Source of the DNA: Phascolomyces articulosus
Lineage: Eukaryota > Mucoromycota > Mucoromycetes > Mucorales > Lichtheimiaceae
Direction: 5' to 3'
Length of the DNA: 64,000 bases
Assembly (NCBI GenBank): GCA_025677815.1
Contig: JAIXMP010000024.1
Coordinates: 310,001 to 374,000 of the forward strand
Shown here: positions 1 through 13,839 of the stretch, in pieces
Layout of the letters: each line of letters starts with the position of its first letter
Position numbering within the stretch: position 1 is the stretch's first letter
Position numbers and translations under genes: made by a program
The notes under the pieces: model-generated
The model's input: the letters and a program-made list of their open reading frames with translations, nothing else
What the model was told of the DNA's origin: nothing
The model's database searches: none

Positions 1-908
1 TATTTAATTGCTGTAGATCGATGTTTTTTTTTTCGGTGGAAAATAAACTTACTTGTGACAGAACTATGATATGTCCGTGCACCAGGGATAATATTTCCTC
101 CAAGTGACTGATTCCGCCATTGATTATTAATAGTATTAAATATAGTCGCTTGATTCATTGGAAACAAATTTTTGGCAATCATTGGATTGGTAGTGTAGTT
201 GCCAATGCAATGGTATCCTCCCAATAGCACCATCTGACCGTCACTATACAACGCAAATACAGTTACCATCTTATTATTGAACAAAAAAAAATAGGAACCT
301 TTATTAATTACGAAAATCACATCAATTAGTATAAATGTAAATTACCTTAGCATACTAGCAGTATGGCCACATCGAGATGGAATATAAGACGGTGATAATG
401 TAATTTTCTGCCAGCTGTCGGTCAAAAATTGATATATCCAAAAGTAATCATCTTCCAGAGGGCCCGTGATATTCATACCCCCAAATAGGTAGGCTTTTTC
501 TTGATAAGATACGATCGAGTGCCAATATCGTTCCAATGGTGTACTTTGAAGCATCCTTTTTTGGAGAGGCGTCCATGCTAATGTTTCCAAAGAAAGGTGA
601 TAATATCGAAGTGGTTCAGGTGGAAGTGTATTACTGATATTCACTGGATGATGACCACCAAAAGTATAAAGACTATCATTAAAACCGAGCATTTGACCGT
701 AAATAAACGTGGGTGATGCGTATGGATTTGTTGGTAACTGTGTAAAAGTGGATGTATTAATTGAGGTTGATATGGACCATAAAGCTTCCATGTTCCATGG
801 TGGTGTAGAATAATATCCACCATAAAAATAAATTGTGTCGTTTAGAGTAAGAGCTGCTGATCCATATATCGGCCTATTTGTTGATCGGAGTTCTTGGCCA
901 GCAAACAT
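1..908 (-). CDS. Kelch-repeat protein, C-terminus beyond left edge
   Basis: Partial gene read leftwards from an ATG at 908. The first exon (908-346, about 188 codons) shows repeated Kelch blades: YFYGGYY, YTFGGHH and YLFGGMN, each followed by a W or H-S blade strand. A GT-AG intron (345-244) joins ...HTASML to SDGQMVLLGGYH in phase, so the earlier in-frame AG near 270 is not used. A second short intron (52-11, GTAAGT...CTACAG) leads off the window. Kelch proteins form beta-propellers that bind partners. Many fungal members of this type have an N-terminal signal peptide and one C-terminal membrane segment, but neither end is visible here. There is no signal peptide after the 908 ATG, so a short upstream exon may be missing. 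The Kelch fold is clear; the specific function is unknown. Confidence 0.8.
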
Positions 909-1792
909 TATTTACAACTAAATCAAAGGAAATATTTTTTCTGAAGCCGTTTTGTTGCTGCTGTTTCTTGACCAACGCTAAATAAAGATGATATATAATA
1001 TATTCATTACAAAATAATTGAGAAAAGACCAACAGGAAACAATAAAGTGTTTTCTCTTTTAAGGTTCCTGTCTATTTTTTATACAAGTATTATATCTCAA
1101 CAAAAAGAAAAAAAAAAAGAAAAGGGAAAAGAAGAACAAAAAAAAAGGAGATAGTAAATGAAGAAAACATTTTTTCGCCACGTAACTTGGCACTGGATGA
1201 TGGGTATATAACAAGTCTATTGTAAATAAGGAGTATGGGACGAAAAGTATATGTTCTGTAATATACGACAACTTAATCGAGTTATTATCTTCTATCTTAC
1301 CTTAATACTCTCGCACTTCTCCTTTATCTATCATTTTTGCATTGCATACCGGGATAAAGTCTTAAGATAAACCGATTTGACTTTTCAAGTCGTTTCTGTG
1401 TTGTTGTTTTTAAAAAGTTGGTAAATTGGCTCTATTCTCTTTTTTTGTAAAATGTTAATAACTGTCTGTATGTACAGGTAATTATCTTTCTCTATTTGAC
1501 TCCTCCTCCCTAATTTCCCCCTCTATATACATAACCACCCTGCATAACAATAAACTGATACAATGATATATATTATATATATTTCATAGCACACTTTGAC
1601 ATTTTTAATAGGTTATAGAATATGAAAAGAAAAATGGAATAGAATGGCAAGTGAGGAAAAGATCGAGAAAAGAAGATAAAGTGATATTGCGATAAAATAA
1701 AGAAGGAAAAAAGCAATAAAGGGAGGGGAAGAAGAGGGGAGATATTTTTGATTGATTTGGTTGCTTATTTGATAAAAGTATAGGTAAATATT
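909..1792. other. Intergenic, low complexity
   Basis: No credible gene. The stretch has A- and T-runs and a T-rich 70-codon ORF (1059-1271, minus) made of F/L homopolymers, which I take as chance. It should hold the promoter of the Kelch gene and the 3' flank of the CCHC zinc-knuckle gene. Confidence 0.5.
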
Positions 1793-2919
<1,127 letters not shown>

Positions 2920-3195
2920 TTCAGCTACTACACTCCGTATTCTTCACAGCGCGTTTATTTTTTTTTATTTTTATTTTTTACACTGAAAAAGAAAAAGAAG
3001 AAAGGACATTAATAAACGATGACAATGAATATATCGATATATAAAGAACTGATAAAGAAAAACTTTTTTTTCTCTTTACCAATGAGAATGTGCGTTAAAT
3101 GTTTCTAACAAGTCTGTGACAAGAGGAAAAAAGAGTTGGAAAAAAAAGGGTCTCAAAGTTCAGACCACACATTTTCTTTGTACAACCAAACAAGC

Positions 3196-4474
3196 ATGAG
3201 CGACAGTGAAGGAGACGAATCTCCAGACTATTCGACACTTTTACAGAAATCAAGGTAAAAAAGATGAAACTTTAATATATTTCAAATCACATTCCTGTCA
3301 TATATAAATTTACCAAGAAAGGACCAAGTGATCTATAGGCATGGTCAAAAAGAAAATGTGTATGATCCCTCTCAGGAACAAAACATCCAAAAATCTCGAG
3401 ATGCTCTTTTTGCAGTGATCAATGAAACAAAAAAAGTCAGTGAAAAAAATATGAGCCATGGAACGTTGGATCGTACTTCTGGTTTGACCACTGTATCTCG
3501 TCATCGTGGTACTTATTTTCGCGTTATGGGACATACTGTCAAAGGTGCTTTGACGCTGTATTTGGAAGAGGCTGCTTGGTTGATTAATATGAACGTACTC
3601 CGTGTCCCCGAGGCAGGACTCGAGGATTACTTTGGTTTGATGTTTACACGAACAGACCATTGGATCACTTACGAAAAATATCAGGTTTATGCTTATTTAC
3701 GTCGTCTTGGATATATTGTTCAACGATCAACAACAACTACATTTTCAACCCCTGTAGCTACTTCCCTGGGATCCTCATCATTATCATTCTCTTTTTGGGC
3801 CCGTCGCTGTCAAGGGCTTATTCACACTGCTATCCATTTCATCAAGCGTATTCTGATATATTGTTTTGGTACAAAACCTCTTGTACGGAACAAGCAGTAC
3901 TCTACCTTTGGTAAGCTTATTTTTTGCTTTTTATTTTTTTTCTTCCAAAAAATTAATCATAGCATAAAGGACCGACGTTGATATATTAAAGAACTATCCT
4001 TTTCCTTTTCAGAATCGGTTTATTCTGCTCTCAAATTCATTCCATCAAGTCCTTGGTATAAACCATTTTCAATTCAAGAGCAAACACCATTATTCGATTG
4101 GGATATATATCGACCTAATCCACAGTGGAAAAAAAGGGATCCAGGCGTGCCTGATTTTCGTGTTGTTGTAACAAGGTACCTTTCTTTGATGTTACTTAGG
4201 TTAGGGGATAATGGGATATGAATATTTTGTTACTAATAAGAAATGTTCACATTTCAGTTCTCGCGGTGCCATACCATCATTGGCAAAATACCAGCAAATA
4301 TTTGGTGATTTAGAACATCGTTCACTTTCTTCTAGTAGTTATCATCAAATTCGATATACCAACACATTTAATCTATCATTCTTACTCGCTGTTGTGGATG
4401 ATACAGGTTCAGTGAGTTTTTTACGGATTTGTGGTGATGGAGTGGTTGATATTAAATCTAGTGTAAAAAATTAA
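3196..4474 (+). CDS. SEN54: tRNA-splicing endonuclease subunit Sen54
   Basis: Four exons (3196-3254, 3318-3910, 4013-4175, 4258-4474) join in phase to 343 aa. The N-terminal half carries the Sen54 signature: KGALTLYLEEAAWL followed by a GLEDYFGLM segment and YQVYAYLRRLGYIVQR, the conserved part of the Sen54 N-terminal domain. The C-terminal part (FRVVVTSSRGAIPSL and later FNLSFLLAVVDDTGSV) matches the end of the family. Sen54 is a structural subunit of the Sen2-Sen34-Sen15-Sen54 complex that removes introns from pre-tRNA; it has no catalytic triad itself and none is seen. The start was chosen because the next exon continues its frame (LLQKSRKDQVIYRHGQ). It is convergent with oligopeptidase B, leaving 108 bp between stop codons. 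Confidence 0.87.
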
Positions 4475-4582
4475 TACACAATGGTATTCTTATAATATGT
4501 AATTTTATTATTGGGGTTTGTTTTGTATATAAATGATATTAAAAAAAAGTAAATATCATATTATGAAATGAATGTATCTGTG

Positions 4583-7500
4583 TTAACTTTTTTGTACTTG
4601 GGAAATTAAGAATGCAACCTGTTCTGCTGCTTCGCCCAGTCGAACATCTTGTTCTGTACCTCCACCAAAATGGCCTCGATCCAAATCAATCTTTACCACT
4701 GTTTTTTCAGTATTTTTGTTATTGGGTGATTCGTACTGTTGTTGTCGTATTTTGGCCATCAATTTCAAAGGCTGCCAATAAGCGACACGTTGATCTTTTA
4801 GGCCAGCAGTAATATAAAGTGAAGGATAGTGGCATGCTTCTTGGGGTTCATCTTTACAGTTGTCTTCTTCATCAGGTGTTACAGCTACAAGATTTTCATA
4901 TGGTGAGTAACTTTCAATAAGATGGTATATTTGGGGATCTTCTGATGGGTTTCCCCATTCCGGATATTCTACTTGGGTCAAAGGAAGATCTGGATTCAAC
5001 ATGGCAGATAAAGGATCCACAAAAGGAACTCTTAAAACAAGTGCCTTGAAAAGATCTATAATAGTACATTAAATCAATAAAATCAAGGTTAACGCTTAGA
5101 TTTTCATTTTCCTGTATCATAATTAAAGTTTACCTGGTCTCATATGTAACATGGCGCCTATTAAAGAAACATGGTATAAATTGGCACATAAGCTATCATA
5201 AGTAATTTATCATATTATCATCTTTTGCATTTAAAGCCATGAGAGTACCTACCCACAAGAAGGCCACCGGCGCTTGTACCGATGGCAGATAGATATTCAG
5301 AGCTTGTTACCTTATTGGTGACTAAATAATCTGCAACAGATATAAAATCTCTGAAACTGTTCATCTTATTTCCAAGTTTCCCATCTTCATACCATTCACG
5401 ACCAAGTTCACTTCCACCACTATTATATTAAGAACAAAATATTAACATTCCCTCATCTATGCTGAACAGATCCATCTGCGATCTTTCTTACCGAACGTGT
5501 GCAAGTGCAATGACCCATCCACGTTCCAATAACGGGAAATGTTCAATACGAAAATCAGGATCAGTTGAAACGCCATAAGCACCATAGGATCGCATCAGTA
5601 CTGGATTCTTTCCATGTAATTGCATATCCTTGCGGTGAATCAGCGTGATTGGTATTTGCTTATCATCATGTGATGTGGCATGAATTCGTGTGCAAGTGTA
5701 CTTGGATCGATCAAACCCTGTATGTAAAATGAAAAAATACGATTTATAAGTTTTATTAGTACATGTTTCAGACAAGAGGTTTAATATGTACATACGATGA
5801 ATAGATTGCACTCGGACAGGTTTGAGTTTTTGAGTTTCCATATTATAATCATAAGTGGACTCGTGGGCAAATGGTGATAAAATCGAGAAGCGAAACGTAT
5901 CAGTATTAAAATCCTATACATAAAAAGAAAAACATTAACAAAAAGTCATGAAATAAAAAAAAAAAAAAACCAGGAAGAAAAGCATATTACAAGATTAGTT
6001 CCAGGTTGAAGCACACAAAATTTCTCTGGTAGATCAACATTATATGTTTCCAATGTTTTTAAGTTATGACATAAAATCATAGGTAACCCTTCACGTCGAC
6101 CATACACTACAATATAATTCTATATAAAATATAAAATTGTTCTCTTTTTTGGTTAATAATAACTATCAAGCAAAAATGAATTCTAGTTATGTATCGAGAG
6201 AAAGAAAAGAACATTGTATCTATTGCAATACCTGAAATACATCCACGTCCTCGATTTTTTCCATAGGTCCCATTGTAACAACGTCTTTCCAGCTCTCTTT
6301 TTCGAGATGTCCATCAGGTGTTTGCGTTAATTTAAAATTGGTTGCACCATCTGCATTCGTCAATATATAAAAAGTATCCTAATATTGAATATTGGTCATT
6401 TTAGTAAAATAGTGCTGACGATGGAAAAGATGATCCTACACAAGCTTACATCATGATGATCCACATAATATTCAATGCCTTTTCTCCGAGGTTCAATTAA
6501 TTCTAGTTTTGGAGTAGTACCAGCTGAAAAATCATGCGATGCATCAACCACTCGGATTTCAGATGATGCCAAAGAGTTACAATTAATCGTGACATATTTC
6601 TATTATATTTTGATATAGCCACTATGTTATTAATTGGTTATTGTCACCTGCATGCATCATATTATATACAATAAAAGAGAATACAAACCGAATCTTTTGT
6701 ACTAGTAATATCTACAAAAACCGTCTCATCAGGTTCTTCATACACAAGTATATCATCTTCTTGATCAGTTCCCAAACGATGTGCATATACCTATTAATTT
6801 CAATTTTATTAACACGTGTCTAAATGAATAAACGGTTCTCAATGGTACAAAAAAATAAAAATTACTCTGTACGGTCTTAATTGTTCATTCGGTACGGTAT
6901 AATATACAATTCCATCATTTGCCCAAACAAAATTAAAAACATCATGGAGTACTTCAGTCTATAATTTTTCATAAAATGAATTAGTTACATATCACATGCA
7001 TTGGATAATCCTTTTCCCCCCATAGGATACATATACTTACTTCGGCATTTTTGTCATTTAAATATTTGAAATGAAGATCACCATACTCCATCCCTTCAGT
7101 TTCAGTGTTATATGCAAATATAGTATGATTGGGTGAAAGCAAGACCTTCCGTATACTCATATTAAGTGATCGTAAAAAGCCTGCATTTAATAATACCTCC
7201 TATTATGATGTATTCCATAAAATTAGTTGTATAAAAAAAACCATGACATGAAACTGATTTATTTCGTTGTTTTACCTCTGTAGCATCCTTGCTGCCCAAT
7301 TTTTTTCGTAGATAAACCATCCCATAAGCTGATGTTCTTGAATAGTATTCATAGCCATGAGCGACTGTTGTAAGGGGTGGTAAAGTTTGTGGTACATGTA
7401 AACGCTTTTTCATTTCCTAATCCAATGATTTGTACAAGCAAAAAAAAAAAAAAAGAGAGAGAGAGAGAGATGAGTCTATCATTTTGTTTTCACTCCTCAA

Positions 7501-8216
7501 AATATTAATATTAAGAATCTAAATTACATTCAAGACAGTTCTTCTTAAAAACTTTGTTTTTCGCATCACTTGTTCTGCGAATCTATGAATTTCAGTTTAA
7601 AAGAACCAAATGTAAAAAAGTTAAATTGAAAATTATGCATATTTGGATGCATATTTGGATAAAGAAATATTCTTTATATTTACCCATTCTCAGCTTGAAT
7701 ATAATTGACCAATTCCTTTATAATTATTTCCTTGTGAGTCAAGATAGTATGGGAAGGGGTTTTACGTGTCAATCATCTTCTTCAAAAGGGGATATTGTAT
7801 AATTACCGGATGATCAAGATTTTCCATCCAAGAAAAGTAATCGACACGCTTCTTTCCATGATGGCGCTGAATATCAGCAACTGCTCTTGGTAGAGGGGCT
7901 TTGGGTGCTTTTCTACGTATGATATATAAATTGTGTTACTAGATGAGTTGCTTGAATGCATACGGCGTCTTAACCCTGGTGTTATGCAAACAAACAAAAA
8001 AAGACTAAACTGAGTGTGCCACTTTTTTTTATACCTGGAAACAATGCGTTTTAAAGACGTGATGAATGAACCAGTAGCATATTGTCTATTAGTTATGGCC
8101 CATTGTGTTTGTATGTCAACATGTCGAGGGATCGGTAATCTTTGTAGTCGAATCAAACTCATGATCGATTGAGAAGCTTGTAACAAAGAAACTGAGTTTT
8201 GATAACCAAACATCAA
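4583..8216 (-). CDS. Oligopeptidase B, prolyl oligopeptidase family S9A
   Basis: About 16 small exons on the minus strand. Catalytic parts are visible: Ser in AIGTSAGGLLVG (near 5260-5290), Asp in TAGLKDQRVAYW (near 4790), His in DRGHFGGG (near 4665). The stretch YGAYGVSTDPDF and ALAHVRGGSELGREW is typical of oligopeptidase B. The propeller half is recognisable in AENGFAEQVMRKT, YEYYSRT, EEVLLNA and RLGTDQEDDILVYEE. The enzyme cuts short peptides after basic residues. The first exon (MMFGYQNSVSLLQASQS..., Arg-rich, few acidic residues) looks like a mitochondrial presequence; a second Met (about residue 19) could give a shorter form. Residues beginning APKAPLPR are the usual family start. It shares a 314-bp divergent promoter region with the gene at 8531. 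Exon edges were read from splice sites, so a few may be off by some bases. Confidence 0.9.
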
Positions 8217-8530
8217 TAAGGGGTTGGTTTTAGTTTGATATTTTTAAAAGGGGGGACCATAATTTTTGCGCCGGAGTTGTATAAGTAAAAATAAGGCAAT
8301 CTGTTATAATGAATAAGATCTACATCATGTATTTGGATTTGTTTGGTATTCATCAACAATGCAACTTCACAGAAATAGACCATCACTCATATTAGGTCAC
8401 ATGTTGAAGCTGGCATAATTTATATCCTTTTTTTCTTTCTTTTTGTTTCTTTCGGTATTTCTTTCTTTCCTCTTCTTTCTCTTTTTATCATTCTTCTGTT
8501 AGCAAAAAAACATAATTACATAATACTGTA

Positions 8531-9591
8531 ATGCATCCCGCACTCATTGTACTTATTATTGTATCTGTACCATTAGGTGCTTGGGCTGCTTATGAAGGTG
8601 CTGAATATGTCAAGGAATGGTGGTCTGAGCGCCAAGACCGTAAACAATACGAAGAGTTTGTCCGACAACATTATGACAATAATGAAAAACAAGCTGTATT
8701 CCGTAATAAAGCATTTGACGACGACGACGACGATGATGATGTACCACTTGTAAAAAGTATGTCAGGAAGAAAAGCTTTTAGTGGAAGATTGCGACAACGC
8801 AATTCTATTTTTTTTGATCGTAACAATAATCAGGTATAATGCTGTTAAGAGAGCCCAAATAAACATGATAACGGTAGTTATATATAGCCGTTGTGCTAAT
8901 TATAATTTTTTTTTTCTTCTCACAGTCCTCTCTGCATAATGACTATGAACTCACTGGGATGGAAAAGTCAATCATTGCACGGCGGCAACAATTAGCCCGA
9001 GAACAAGCCTTATTGGACCAGCAAGAACTGGATTTACAGCGCCGTCGTCAATCACTTCAAAACAGAGGTAACAGTTTGATGGGCATGCCTTCACCGTCAC
9101 TTTCATCAACACAGCAACAACAACCACGCTATCAACAGCTTGAAAAAAGTACGACCAGTCTTGAATCTAGTCAAACAGCTTGTAACAATAAGAGTTGGGT
9201 TTTCACCCGTCCCCCACAACCAACTATAGAACCATCACCACCATTGAGAGCAACAACTACAACAAATGAAGACCTGGGTCCAAGGCTTGGAATGATCGAT
9301 GCAGCAGAATTGAATGCCCTTCGTTATCATGAGAGCAATGATAATTATGATAGCAACGACAGCGATTATCTTCATCACAGAACGATGCAAATGCCAGTAC
9401 CAGAACATCAGCAACACTCCCGTCAAGTTTCAGAATCAGAAGAAAGCTGGGCAGATGTACATACACGAACACAAAGTGGTACTTCGGATGGAATGAGTTA
9501 TAATTCCATGCGTACCCCTTCTAGCCCTCGACATTCATATGGTGTCCAAAGTATATCTTCTGATGACAATGATAATGTAGCCACGTTTTAA
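8531..9591 (+). CDS. Unrecognised one-pass membrane protein with acidic and coiled-coil segments
   Basis: Two exons (8531-8833 and 8926-9591, both ends phase 0) give 322 aa. Residues 3-20 (PALIVLIIVSVPLGAWAA) form one membrane segment or signal anchor. A charged region follows, then an eight-Asp run (about residues 64-71). Residues 108-140 (MEKSIIARRQQLAREQALLD... then DLQRRRQSLQ) are a likely coiled coil. The remaining half is Ser/Gln/Pro-rich and probably disordered. I do not recognise the family. The arrangement suggests a membrane-anchored adaptor in the ER, nuclear envelope or mitochondrial outer membrane, but that is inference. The stop lies 77 bp from the CNS1 stop (convergent). Confidence 0.78.
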
Positions 9592-9668
9592 ATTAGTACT
9601 ATTATTACATACATGCTTTTTTTTATTTTACTATTATTGTTTTCTTTATATAATAGTTGGATAATTTT

Positions 9669-11085
9669 TTATTCTTCTTGTTTCTTATATTTTTTCAAGA
9701 AACCATCCTTGAAAGGTGATTTTTTAGGAAGAATAATAAAACTAGGAACACCATTTGTAACCACATATTGATCCAATGATAAAACCTTGCCCAAGGGTAA
9801 CTTTTTACCAATCTTGATAATACTGGGACGTAACTTTTGGTTGTTTTCGAAATAGACCTCCACATTGTTAGGTGTATATTCACCTCGCTCATCCCATGGT
9901 GCACGTTGTTCAAACATGACTTCTAAATGATCCAAAAATGTGTTTGTTTCGTTGAATGATTGGATGTAGTCGCTCTCTTTATATTCCGGATACAAAAAGA
10001 ATACAGGCCATGATAACGTGTTCGTTTCTGGATCGAGTTGAATATTGGCTTTTTCTCGTACTTCTGGTTCTGTTATTTCAAATTTGATTTTTCGATCCTA
10101 ATCCCAATTCAAAACAAGATAGGGCGAATGATCCATATTTTTTTTTCCATATTAGTATGAATTATTCTCATATCTTTTGTTTAAGTTTTGTGTACAATCT
10201 TATATTATTTCCCAGGGTGACAAGAATGAAAATGCTCTTACCTTGAAAGCTTGTCCTAATTTTTCTTTTTCTTCCTTCTCTTGTCGTTCTTTTTCCTCTT
10301 TTGCCTTTTGTTTTGCTTCAATTTCTTCCTTCCGTTTGATGATTTTCTTTTTAAGTTCCTTTACAACTTCATTATCAGGATCGACAACAAGTGCATGTTC
10401 ACAACAATCATGAGCTTCATCCACTCGTTCCAAGACAAGTAAGGCACGGGCGGATCGATAAAGTGCTTTTGTATGTTTCGGATTTAATTCCAAGCATTTC
10501 GCGCAATCACGTAGTACACGACCATAATTTCCTGCAAAGAATACGTAATCCCAGCAGAATTGGAATTTAGTTCAACACATCCAAGATCTTCACCCCATCC
10601 ATTCTATCCTCCCAATCCACCCGTCTATGTTGTATGTCTAGTTTTTACCTAATTCAAGATTTACAGCTGCACGATTAGCATAGCATGCTTCATTTATTTT
10701 TGAATCACTGCAATCAACATCAATAGCCCGTGTATAATAATCGATCGCGTCTTTATATTTCGATTTGCCATCCTTGAAACAATCATTTCCTTGGTTCTTA
10801 AAATTCTCTGCAATTTCTGTTTATTTTATAATATATACATATATCCAATGAGTTCAATACGGTGTTCTTTTCTTTACAAGTTCAATATCGAGAAAAGTTT
10901 AAACATGTATATTCTTTTCTACCTTCAGGTGTACCGTCATACACTAACGATTGCAATGCTTCGAGTGTTGCGTTTTCTTCTTCGGGAAGTCTATTCATGA
11001 AGAGCGGTACTTTGGACATTTCTTCGTCGAGATTGTCTGGATCCATATAAAATTGGGATCGTTTAGGTTTTGGTCCTGCTTCCAT
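9669..11085 (-). CDS. CNS1: Hsp90/Hsp70 co-chaperone Cns1 (TTC4), TPR protein
   Basis: Four exons, start at 11085, stop at 9669-9671. The N-terminus (QFYMDPDNLDEEMSKVPLFM) is the conserved Cns1/TTC4 pre-TPR motif. Three TPR helix pairs follow: NFKNQGNDCFKDGKSKYKDAIDYY, then EACYANRAAVNLELGNYGRVLRDC, then LNPKHTKALYRSARALLVLE. These give the clamp that binds the EEVD tail of Hsp90/Hsp70. A Lys/Glu-rich helix (EEIEAKQKAKEEKER) leads to the C-terminal Cns1 wheel domain (WPVFFLYPEYKESDYIQSF... PSFIILPKKSPF). In yeast Cns1 is essential and links Hsp90 to translation elongation factor folding. Introns lie at about 10928-10819, 10650-10534 and 10238-10099. Confidence 0.92.
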
Positions 11086-13057
11086 TATGATTGTGCGTTT
11101 ATTATTATTATTTGAATGTGGTCAAACTATCAAGAAGAAAGAGGTTTCAAGGAAAAAAAGTAGGCCCGTATATTTGTATCGGAGGATCAAAAAGCCACTT
11201 TTTAGACGCGGATAACACTAATGGGACAGTGTAAGCCAATAAAACTGTCGCTCGCTTAACTCTAGCCAATGAAGATGCTGCTTAACTCAAGTATCCTATG
11301 GCTTTACTTAGCTGTACGCCTCTTTTTTCTCCCCTACTATAGGGGGGTGTTGATTTTTCTTTTTATAATTTTTTCTTCTTAAAATAAAATGGATGACAAG
11401 CAAAACCCCAACATGTCTAATTGTCAAGGAGCTAATTTCAGTTGCAAATCAAAATGTTGAATCCTCAAAACTTTCTAAAAATGAACAAGCAGTACTTATT
11501 GTAGGATTGACTATGTTGGAACTTAATCTTTGCAATGGACTAGAGAAGAACATGCCAAGTGGAGACCTTGGGAATGTGCCCTTTATCAAGAGGCTATGGA
11601 GTGATTAAGCCATGAATACAACAGAATGACATCAAAGCAAGATGTTAAAATAATGAAAATATATATATATATAAATTTACTTAGGCTGTGCTTAAGTCTT
11701 GCATTCACTCACTCTCCCTTGCACCACTTTACCTTCATGGAAATCAACTTATATTAATATTTTTATCACATTTAATCTATACAAACTAAATAAAATATGC
11801 TGTTGAAATAATGTTTTAATGCCTATGTTTGTGCTTTAGAAGTTTGAGAGAGTTTTATAATGGTGCAACAAAGTAAAAATAAAATAACACGACACTTTTA
11901 TGTAAATTTTATTAAAAACTTGACAGTTTTACTCATCCATATCTAAGTAAATAAATACCTCAAATACACAAAGTATAAATTTATCAATGAACGTATGGTT
12001 GATTCTAATCAAACAATACAATAATAACCAACACAACCAGAAGATAATGATTTATATAATATTAACTAGCTACGTATGAACAATGGAATGTCGACCCATT
12101 TATCCTGTTCCACCTTTTCTCCTCCAGTATGTTTTGATAGACACTTATTATTCAATTTCAATCTTATCTTTTTGTTATTAAATATGTCTGTTGTACTTAA
12201 CTGTTAGAACATTTTATAAACTGGGACGCATGCAACACCATAAAATCATCAAATAATAATTCGATATTCTGTAGGCTCGTTCAATTATTTCATTACTATA
12301 TAGTTATCCCGTCTATTACTCATTCGTTAATGTTATAATATACTACATGCATTTTGGAATTTATATTTTATATGATGCTATCCAAAAGCAAGATCATGAT
12401 GAGATAATGATTACATGCTAAATGTTTATCCCACAAATTATACTCCATAAAGAGTACATATATGCACCAGATACGTAGTAAGAAATATACACGATGCTAA
12501 AAAATTGTATCTATACGTGTTATCAAACATAAAAAACTACTATAAACATTACAAAAAATAAAGGCTAATAATATTATATCTATAAGTATACTATTCAATA
12601 GTCGGTCATATAATAATAATAATAATATCCTGTTTAATATTGCGTTCATTTGAGAATTCTGGTGCTATCGCACTAGAATCCTCCAAAAGCGACGTTTTAT
12701 TTTCTTTACCCCTCCTCTATATAACCCGAGCCTAATTTTGATCAAGTATTATTGAAGTGGTATATGTAATGTAGTCTTTTATGATCATTTAAATAATACC
12801 TGTATGCTTTAATACGTAAAGCATACTTTTTATTATATGTTAATTTAAATAATACATGTGTATTATTATTATTTTATTCAAGTAACAGGAATTATATCCT
12901 TGCTAAACATTTTAAATCCTTTTTTTTTGCATTCTTATTTTCAACAGGTTCAGAGAAAATAATATACTTTGTAAGTGACTTAAGGTTTCTAATACTTTTT
13001 ACCACCTAGTAGTATATGATAAAAAAAAAGTAGTGTTTTATTAAATAAACTTACTGG
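11086..13057. other. Gene-poor AT-rich stretch
   Basis: About 2 kb with no gene I can support. A 71-codon plus ORF at 11393-11608 (MTSKTPTCLIVKEL...) overlaps a second short frame from 11389 and has no recognisable domain; I give it about 0.2 as a real gene. The rest is AT-rich with ATT microsatellites near 12612. The first 150 bp should hold the CNS1 promoter. Confidence 0.5.
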
Positions 13058-13059
13058 GT

Positions 13060-13440
13060 GTTCTTTCCAGCTATTTATAAACCAGTTTCTGTACTAAAAT
13101 ACTTATCCTTGCACCTGCCGATTCAAGCACACAGAAGAGATCCTCTTTTGTTTCTTTATCGTTTACCAAAAGATAAACATTATAGTCTTGAAGCAAAAAT
13201 CCAGCTTTTTGATCGTCTTAGCATTTTGCCTTCTTTCTCGAGCCAATTTTAAAGACTGTTGTATACTCATACCAAATCTTTTTTCTCCATTTTTTATCGA
13301 CAATAGGATAAATATCAGTGTCAACCATCGTGTTTATTTCAGTACACGCTGATACCCATTTGAGTAAAGTTATCTTTAACCTCGGGTTCACAGCACTCAA
13401 GAACTTTTTGGGCGTACCTAGTAATCCCCTTCTAAGCATA
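13060..13440 (-). pseudogene. BRCT/Nbs1-like coding fragment
   Basis: On the minus strand, after an acceptor-like TTACTAG near 13419, the frame reads VTPKKFLSAVNPRLKITLLK then WVSACTEINTMVDTDIYPIVDKKW. This has the shape of the end of a BRCT repeat (T-x-K-x-L-x-A ... W-V-x-A ... Y-P). After a frame change near 13210 it continues GFLLQDYNVYLLVNDKET then KEDLFCVLESAGARISILVQ, which looks like the start of a second BRCT repeat. Tandem BRCT repeats of this style occur in Nbs1/nibrin, the DNA-break sensor partner of Mre11-Rad50. No FHA domain or further exons are seen, so this is probably a decayed partial copy. The family assignment is inference from pattern alone. Confidence 0.35.
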
Positions 13441-13839
13441 ATGATAATATATATGCTAACACCATCTATTACTATCATTAAAAGCGAGTGATTATTACAA
13501 TATAAATATAGATGTTGATGAAAGGCTTTATTGTACGAACTACTTTAATAAAATAATGTGGCTGTCAAAATGATAATAGCACTATTAATATATAATACTG
13601 TATTTTGTGAAAGAAAAGATGAATCAGAAGGAAAGTGACCAAATAAAAAAAAAACCTTTATGAGTGGTCCGTTTATGACTTTTTTTTTTGCACCTCTTCT
13701 CCTTCCTCTACTTTTTTTTTTATTGAAAAAGGCCTTTTTGAACAAAGTAAATTTAGCCTAATGGAGGTTGATCCTCAAAGTATGTATAGATTTTTATTCC
13801 ATGGTACATGTGTTTGCTTTTGATCAAAAAATTTAAAAT

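Noticed and set aside
1059..1271. 70-codon minus ORF rich in Phe and Leu
   Set aside because: Translation of T-runs; no domain and no counterpart.
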